A stretch of DNA of 64,000 bases from Eubacterium plexicaudatum ASF492 (lineage in GTDB: Bacteria; Bacillota; Clostridia; Lachnospirales; Lachnospiraceae), in NCBI RefSeq assembly GCF_000364225.2, contig NZ_AQFT02000001.1, positions 1,550,001 to 1,614,000 on the forward strand. The letters run 5' to 3'. A program made the translations under genes and the position numbers. The notes beneath the pieces are model-generated. The model searched no databases. It saw nothing but the letters and a program-made list of their open reading frames with translations, and was not told where the DNA came from. Position 1 is the stretch's first letter. Each line of letters begins with the position of its first letter. Below are positions 58,401 to 64,000 of the stretch, piece by piece.

Positions 58401-59024
58401 TCAGTTTCCCCGTTCTGTGATTTTTCGTATGGATGCGTATCGCTTCAGGAAATCTGCTATTTTTTCATTCCAATCCACACCGACCTGTTCCTGCAGCATC
58501 TGCATGTCTTTTTTTGAGTGATAACTGCCCGCATCCGTCTGCTGTTCTGTCAAAGAAAAGCTTTGTGTGCGGATTTCCTCCCATTTTTCCTGAAATAATT
58601 CCGTGATTGTCTCATGCAGCTTTTGATAAGATGATGCAAATGTCTCTTGTCCTGTATCAAAAAAATCTGTTTTTGATACAAAATCTTGCCTGTATCAAAG
58701 TCCGGACTTATCTGATGAATCGTCACGCCTTTTGGCGTATCGTCAATAAAACTCCATATATTGGGCGATACGCCACGATTCCAGGGCAGATAGGATATAT
58801 GCAGGTTGATCATGTTTCCATTCATAAACCGAATGACAGCTTCGTCAATCAAATATGTATAATTATAGCTTATAATCAGAGATGGATTTAACTTTTGCAC
58901 CTGTCCGATCGTCAGACGGTCCGTGTAGACATAGACCGGAGAACGTTTTAACAGCCAGCCGCACAATCCAAGGGCGTTTTTATTGCCTGTCAGCAGCAGT
59001 ACCCCCCCTTGCGGAAATTTCCAA
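58401..59024 (-). pseudogene. formyltransferase-like protein, A-run frameshift; start uncertain
   Basis: The formyltransferase fold is recognisable: VLLLTGNKNALGLCGWLLK, then MINLHISYLPWNRGVSPNIW (catalytic Asn-X-His) and GVTIHQISPDFDTGKIL (His and Asp). Such enzymes use N10-formyl-tetrahydrofolate to formylate an amino sugar. A base is missing in the A7 run 58659-58665; mended, the protein runs on to a stop at 58401. The 5' boundary lies in the C7 run 59002-59008 that also ends the ATP-grasp frame, so the start (TTG at 59024 assumed) is unsure. A fusion with the ATP-grasp protein cannot be excluded. Confidence 0.72.
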
Positions 59025-59998
59025 TGGATCGGATTTGGCCGGTACGGCGCATTCGCGGAATATCGTTTCTCCAAACGTACGTACACCTACAACCGGCGGG
59101 TGTTCCTGACACACACCATCTAAAAATCCTTTTTCACCGTCCAGCAGCTTTAGCCACCAGAGCACATCCTCAAAACCAAGCAAATGGCGAAATCCGACTG
59201 TGCCGGAAATTCTGGGATTGATTTCAAATATAAAATAATCCTCATCGTGTTTTCTCATCTGAATGTTTATAGAGCCTTTTAATGCCAGATTTTTCGCTGT
59301 CACTTTGGCGATTTTATCCAGTTTTTCATCTTCAACAAGTTCGGCCGTACAAGTCATTCCCCCACAAAGCGTTCGTCTGAAAGCAATCGACCTTGTCTGC
59401 GTTCCATCTGAAAATACGCCCATCGTGTATTCTTCATCCGGCGAACCGACGTACTCCTGCACGACCGCATCCGCAACTGCTTCCAGTGCCATCTCATATT
59501 CCTGGCGGTTCTTTGCGACTTTGACATATTTCGAGCCGCATCCCCGGTCCGCTTTTACAACTACCGGATAGGAGATGCATTCTCCGTCGTCAGGCCGCCA
59601 TGTACGAGGACTTTTTAGTCCAATCTCTTTTACCGTCCGAGCCGTTTCCCATTTGCTCAGGGCAATCTGCAACAGCTTTGAATCTTGTATCATCAGCCGG
59701 ATACCTGCCTGTTCAAACAGCTTTCTGTTTTGGTCAAATACGATAATTTCCCCTTCGGTCATTGGAAGGATATGTGTAATCCCGCGTGCGGCGCATTCTT
59801 TCAAAAGAAATCCGTATACTGTGCCGCGTCCGTAAAGGGAGGCACAAGAAAAAATTCACCTGCATCCGTACGCCCGCCGGCATAAGGCGTAATATCGCAT
59901 CCAAGCAGGCAGTCTCTTGAAAACTTTTTTCTGAGATGCCGGATTACACTGCTGCCAATATCGCCGCCAACCGCCGTTATTAAATAACGTGCCCTCAT
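58980..59998 (-). pseudogene. ATP-grasp domain protein, frameshifted
   Basis: The N-terminal Rossmann-like part reads YLITAVGGDIGSSVIRHLRKK. The ATP-grasp domain includes YPVVVKADRGCGSKYVKVAK, VVQEYVGSPDEEYTMGVF and FIFEINPRISGTVGFRH (metal-binding Glu/Asn). A base is missing at the A4 run 59803-59806 and joins YTDFF to LKECAARG when restored, giving about 340 residues. These enzymes join a carboxylate and an amine using ATP. In this operon it may add an acyl or amino-acid group to the amino sugar. The end is set by a C7 run shared with the formyltransferase. Confidence 0.78.
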
Positions 59999-60690
59999 AT
60001 ATCTTCCTCCATTTTACTTCTCAGATACCGAATCAATCGCTTGTTTTCGCCACATAAATCAAGTTCATACAGCAGCCTGTCCTGCTCTATCCGGACATTT
60101 TGAAAGGATAACATTTCGTTTTCCACATCAATCAGACAGTAACCGAATCCTCTGCCGTCTCTTGGCTGCCCCAAAGAGCCTGGATTCAGCAAAATCGTAT
60201 TTCCGGCCATTCTGCACATTCTGTAATGTGTATGTCCCGAAATGACGAGATCGTAGCTGCCATAAAGGATCGGATCCACCGCTGTATCCGGATAAATCCT
60301 GCCTTCCCGATAACACTCTATGGAACCATGTATCACAAGCGCTTTCATTCCGTCCAGCTCTATTTCTACCGACTGCGGAAGATGACGGAGATATTCCAGG
60401 TCGGCAGCGCATAGTTGTTTTTCATAGCTTCTGCCATACTTTTCGGTAAGTATAATACGTTCCCTGCTTCCATATGTCGTATGCAGGTAATAAAAATCAT
60501 GATTGCCTGCTACGGCATACAGTTCCGGTAATTGCCGAAAGTGTTTTATGACTTCTTCCTGATGCAAAAAATACCCCATAATATCTCCACAGAAAATAAA
60601 ACGCTTTACCCCGCATGCATCCGCTTGTTTCAACATTGCCTCCAACGCCTGTATATTGCCATGAATATCTGAAAACACAATCGTTTTCAT
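59995..60690 (-). CDS. YfcE/MJ0936-type metallophosphoesterase
   Basis: A 231-residue calcineurin-like phosphoesterase with all metal motifs: FSDIHGNIQALEAML, FCGDIMGYF, VAGNHDFYY and SGHTHYRMCR. It overlaps both the SDR gene and the ATP-grasp gene by 4 bases, so it is made together with the sugar enzymes. In sialic-acid-type pathways a phosphatase can remove a 9-phosphate, but PseI normally releases free pseudaminic acid, so the substrate here is open. Confidence 0.85.
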   Translation of the reverse strand: MKTIVFSDIHGNIQALEAMLKQADACGVKRFIFCGDIMGYFLHQEEVIKHFRQLPELYAVAGNHDFYYLHTTYGSRERIILTEKYGRSYEKQLCAADLEYLRHLPQSVEIELDGMKALVIHGSIECYREGRIYPDTAVDPILYGSYDLVISGHTHYRMCRMAGNTILLNPGSLGQPRDGRGFGYCLIDVENEMLSFQNVRIEQDRLLYELDLCGENKRLIRYLRSKMEEDI

Positions 60691-61415
60691 TCTGTTCGAT
60701 ATCCTTCTTTGAAATGTCGGACATCCCAGTTTTCTACAAATCTTGCAAGAATATCCGCTGCAACCGTCTCCGGAGACCGCAGCATTCCTTTTTCAAAATA
60801 CGCACGAAATAACTCTGTCTGGCCGCAGACCGCAGAATCCGTCTGCCTGATTTTCTCCTGCATCGGTGTATCCACCACGCCTGGTTCGTAAGATACAATT
60901 CCAACCTGTGGATTTTCCAGACGCACTGTTTTTAAAAACATATTTGCATATGCCTTGGAAGCACAATATAGCCCCCACCCTTCCAGTGGCCTATCTGCCG
61001 CGCCACTGTCAATATTGATAATCCGAAGGCGGATGCCTTTCGTATGGTGCAGCCGAATTAACTCATTCACCAAAAGAACCATATTGACTACATTCACCGA
61101 CACATTCTTTTTTATATCTTCAGGAAGGTATGTTCCTACACGTAAAAGAGGTTCCAGACAAAAAGCAGTATGAACACATACGACAGTTTCACAGTTTATT
61201 TCACGCAGTGCATGCAGAAATTGCAGATTTTCGTTTGATTGTGCAGCATTATACCTGACACGCACAAGTTTGTTTTCCGCGTGGGCAAACAGGTGGTTGA
61301 ATTTCTCTTCCTTTCGGTACATGCCATATATTTTTTCAACTGCAGGACTTTGCATGGCTTTTTTTACCACGCAGCTTCCGATGCCTCCGGTTGCGCCTGT
61401 CACGATCAGTATCAT
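60687..61415 (-). CDS. SDR family NAD(P)-dependent oxidoreductase
   Basis: A 242-residue short-chain dehydrogenase with the cofactor motif TGATGGIGSCVV at the N-terminus. The catalytic Ser is in NIDSG and the Tyr-X3-Lys in YCASKAYAN. It is coupled by 4-base overlaps to pseI and the phosphoesterase. It could reduce or epimerise a position of the nonulosonic acid or another sugar of this glycan. Substrate unknown. Confidence 0.85.
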   Translation of the reverse strand: MILIVTGATGGIGSCVVKKAMQSPAVEKIYGMYRKEEKFNHLFAHAENKLVRVRYNAAQSNENLQFLHALREINCETVVCVHTAFCLEPLLRVGTYLPEDIKKNVSVNVVNMVLLVNELIRLHHTKGIRLRIINIDSGAADRPLEGWGLYCASKAYANMFLKTVRLENPQVGIVSYEPGVVDTPMQEKIRQTDSAVCGQTELFRAYFEKGMLRSPETVAADILARFVENWDVRHFKEGYRTE

Positions 61416-62486
61416 TGTGATTTTCCTCCATCTGTATCACATCTGCCAAACATATCCATTTTTACCGGCGTTCCTCTTTTTATGTCACACAAAGCAGTCT
61501 GTCCCAGCAATTCCTCGTAATGTGTCGGTGCCAGCCCATACCCAGGTCGAATCACCCTGACATTTTCTTTCGTAATCCGTTCCCCTTTTTTATATCCCGT
61601 ACACAAAATACGGATCTGCGGAATATAACGCTGTCCTTTTCCTGTGATGTCAGCCCATAACAAACCTGTCCAATGGCTTTTTCCGCCTGGCGGATATCCA
61701 GAACCATCCGATGAAACTCCTCCGGCTCCATGGAAAAAGATGCATCCGGATTTGCTATGTTTCTGCTCAGGCAAAATGCTTTTCTATGATATAAGCACCC
61801 ATTGCAGCAGCCGCTACCGCGCCTACGGAGCCCATCGAATGATCCGATAATCCTGTCGGCACATGAAACGTTTCCCGCATATGAACCATTGTCCGAAGGT
61901 TCATTTCATCCGTAACTGCCGGATATGCGCTGGCACACTTTAACAAAGCAATCTGCAGATTTCCCTGATTGCGCACTGCTTCAACGGCCGCTTCTATTTC
62001 ACCCAGCGAAGCCATTCCGACAGACAGGATCATCGGCTTCCCTTTTGCTGCCGTATATTTTAACAATGGGATGTCTACAATCTCAAAAGAGGCGATTTTA
62101 TAAAATTCAATTCCCATGCGTTCCAAAAAATCCACTGCGGATGCGTCAAACGGCGTGGAGAAAAAGTCTATACCGATTTGATCCGCCACTTCCTTTAACT
62201 GTGGCTGCCATTCCCACGGAGTATATGCTTTTTCATACAGCCGATACAGATTTTCTCCTGCCCAGGTGCCGTTCGCAATGCGAAAATAGTCCGCATCGCA
62301 GTCAATCGTCATCGTATCCGGCGTATACGTCTGTATTTTCACACAGTCTGCTCCGCATTCTTTTGCGGCATGTATCATTTCTTTTGCACGTTCCATACTT
62401 CCGGCATGGTTTGCAGACAGTTCCGCGATAATATAGGTCGGATGTCCGTCTCCTATCGTATGATGTTTATTTAAATGCAATTCCAT
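61412..62486 (-). pseudogene. pseI: pseudaminic acid synthase, two single-base breaks
   Basis: PseI condenses the free 2,4-diamino-sugar with phosphoenolpyruvate to the nine-carbon acid. The NeuB-type barrel is clear (YIIAELSANHAGSMERA; DFFSTPFDASAVDFLE; GLSDHSMGSVGAVAAAAMGA). The C-terminal SAF domain (GERITKENVRVIRPGYGLAP) follows after two breaks: the A4 run 61773-61776, and the T6 run 61586-61591. One added base at each gives about 358 residues. The ANHAGS signature and the pse gene context favour PseI over NeuB. Confidence 0.87.
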
Positions 62487-62505
62487 ATCGCATGATCCCC
62501 TTTAT

Positions 62506-63502
62506 TTAAGCATGCCGGTCAATATCCGTTTTCAGCAGCTGCCTGATAGCTTCTACATCAAGCCACATGGTATTGCTGCCCGAACTGTATTCGAACCCAG
62601 GCTCTACTAATTTCCCGCCCGGAATCCGGTCTCTGTCGCCCCACCAGTTATAATGCAGATATATAATATAGTGTTTTTCATATTCACATGTATGCGGCGC
62701 ATCCTCTTTCGTCACCATTACTTCATGCAGCTTTTCGCCTTCCCGGATTCCAACTTCCGTCGTTGTACATCCCGGCAGCATCGCCTGCGCCAAATCCGTA
62801 ATCTTAAACGATGGAATTTTAGAAATAAACGTCTCGCCGCCCCTGGCTTCTTCCAATGCTTTAATCACAAGCTGCACGCCCTGTTCCAGGCTAATCCAGA
62901 AACGCGTCATCCGGTAATCGGTAATCGGCAGCTCTATTCCGCCATTTTTTATGATGTTTTCAAAAAACGGAATTACGGAACCCCTGCTTCCTGCTACATT
63001 TCCATAGCGGACAACCGCAAATCTTGTCCCTTTCGACCCGGAATAAGCATTTGCTGCCGTAAACAGCTTATCCGATACAAGCTTTGTCCCGCCATACAGG
63101 TTCACCGGATTGACCGCCTTGTCCGTAGACAGCGCCACAACTTTTTTACTCCCTCCTGCAAAGCCGCGTTAATGACATTCATCGCTCCGTTAATATTGGT
63201 CTTAATCGCTTCATTCGGATTGTATTCACATACCGGCACTTGCTTGAGCGCCGCCGCATGAATGACATAATCCACACCCCGCATTGCCATGGAAAGACGT
63301 GCGCCGTCCCGCACATCCCCGATAAAATACCGCAGTACTTTGCGGTGTTCCACATATGCATGATCCATCACAAACTGCTTGTACTCATCCCGTGAATAAA
63401 TAATAATTTTTTCGGCTCATAATGTTCCAGCACATAATCTACAAAATGGTGTCCGAAGGAACCCGTACCTCCGGTAACTAAAATTATTTTTCCATTTAAC
63501 AT
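62506..63502 (-). pseudogene. pseB: PseB UDP-GlcNAc 4,6-dehydratase (inverting), two T-run frameshifts
   Basis: PseB starts the pathway by removing water from UDP-GlcNAc with inversion at C5. Visible: ILVTGGTGSFGHHFVDY (NAD site), YVIHAAALKQVPVCEYNP, STDKAVNPVNLYGGTKL (catalytic Lys region) and RMTRFWISLEQGV. The frame breaks at T6 runs 63407-63412 and 63142-63147 (A runs on the coding strand); one added base at each restores YSRDEYKQFVMDHAYV and KKVVALSTDKAV, and about 333 residues. The start at 63502 is the first ATG ahead of the Rossmann fold. Confidence 0.88.
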
Positions 63503-63525
63503 ATTCCAACAACCTTTCTTTTGTT

Positions 63526-64000
63526 TTACGAATACAGCAGTGAAGTAAGATCGATCATCTCTTCCCGCTCCCTGTACCATCTGTAAAGTTCTTCCACCGC
63601 CGTTTTTACAGGGGTATAAGAAAAGTCTCCTATTTCGTCTGACAGCCTGTCATTGGACGCGGTATACTCAGGAGCCAGTCCGTCCTTACAGACATAAACC
63701 GGCAGCTCCATCCCGCTGACTTCACATACCAGTCCGGCAAGTGTCCGCAAATCCGTCCTTTTTCCGGTTACAAGATTGTATTCCTGATACCGCAGATCTT
63801 TTTCCATGAGTATCCGGACCAGCCTGCAGAAATCACTGACATACAAATAATCAAAATATACGTTCTGACGAATCGTAATCGGCAGTCCTTTCACTGCTTT
63901 GCAGCATGCGCCTGAGATAAACGCTGCCTTCCAGTTTTCATACTTTCCAAACAGTCCGAAAATGCGTAAATTATAAATATTTGTGCTTTTTAAAATCTGT
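63526..64000 (-). CDS. NAD-dependent epimerase/dehydratase, C-terminal part
   Basis: The frame is open to the right window edge, so the N-terminal Rossmann part is missing. The visible piece reads STNIYNLRIFGLFGKYENWKAAF, then VYFDYLYVSDFCRLVRILMEKD and EYNLVTGKRTDLRTLAGLV, the C-terminal pattern of extended SDR sugar epimerases/dehydratases. It lies 23 bases before pseB and probably belongs to the same operon. Its sugar is unknown. Confidence 0.8.
   Translation of the reverse strand, partial: QILKSTNIYNLRIFGLFGKYENWKAAFISGACCKAVKGLPITIRQNVYFDYLYVSDFCRLVRILMEKDLRYQEYNLVTGKRTDLRTLAGLVCEVSGMELPVYVCKDGLAPEYTASNDRLSDEIGDFSYTPVKTAVEELYRWYREREEMIDLTSLLYS

Noticed and set aside
53259..59008. Poly-C runs (C8 at 53259-53266, C7 at 59002-59008) as phase-variation switches of glycan genes
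   Set aside because: Such switches exist in surface-glycan genes of other bacteria, but here the same -1 losses also hit short A and T runs in core genes, so selective switching is not needed to explain them.

Overview
The window looks like chromosome from a low-to-moderate GC Firmicute of the class Clostridia, most likely a Lachnospiraceae-type gut anaerobe. Supporting signs are consensus sigma-A promoters (TTGACA-N17-TATAAT type) and strong AGGAGG ribosome sites. The cell-shape/division order mreBCD-mrdA-minCDE-rodA-mgsA and the yggS-sepF-ylmH-lspA-rluD block also fit. So do a divergent yneA/lexA pair with Firmicute SOS boxes, and an L27 with the N-terminal extension cut by the adjacent Prp protease. 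I saw no rRNA, tRNA or CRISPR array.

Layout. (1) 1-1300: tail of a LacI regulator overlapping a small AAA ATPase. (2) 1317-6963: sucrose module: divergent LacI repressor (scrR), operators around a strong promoter, an MBL-fold hydrolase, a fused PTS IIBCA permease and a GH32 hydrolase. (3) 7028-14182: mutS-mutL-miaA; mutS is split by an IS4-like element flanked by a 9-bp duplication. (4) 14179-25959: C-S-lyase-like PLP enzyme, radC, then the shape, division and peptidoglycan genes. (5) 26092-35503: small ATPase, DUF378 protein, HlyD-like adaptor, yggS-sepF-ylmH-lspA-rluD, kinase-like protein, dtd, TtcA-like protein, Xer recombinase. (6) 35542-42154, mostly minus strand: plsC, yneA/lexA, rsfS-yqeK-nadD-yhbY-obgE, and rpmA-prp-rplU with a leader. 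(7) 42336-64000: a promoter plus a PD-(D/E)XK-transposase C-terminal fragment, then a long minus-strand surface-glycan operon. That operon holds pseudaminic acid genes (pseB, pseI, pseG, pseC, pseF, no pseH), a formyltransferase and ATP-grasp pair, a TPP enzyme, a PP-loop protein, two GT2 glycosyltransferases (one split by an IS200/IS605 element), DUF362, pyruvyltransferase-like, RfbH-like and flippase genes.

Two themes stand out. First, about 24 single-base losses, nearly all in homopolymer runs, break both essential core genes (mreC, mreD, minE, lspA) and accessory genes. No +1 events were seen. This points to consensus undercalling, although the IS-broken mutS makes a real mutator worth excluding. 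Coordinates of such genes below span the whole gene, and the break is named in each entry. Second, the glycan operon appears to encode a variant pseudaminic acid (formyltransferase in place of PseH), possibly together with a 3,6-dideoxy or branched sugar (E1-type RfbH plus an acetolactate-synthase-like TPP enzyme).
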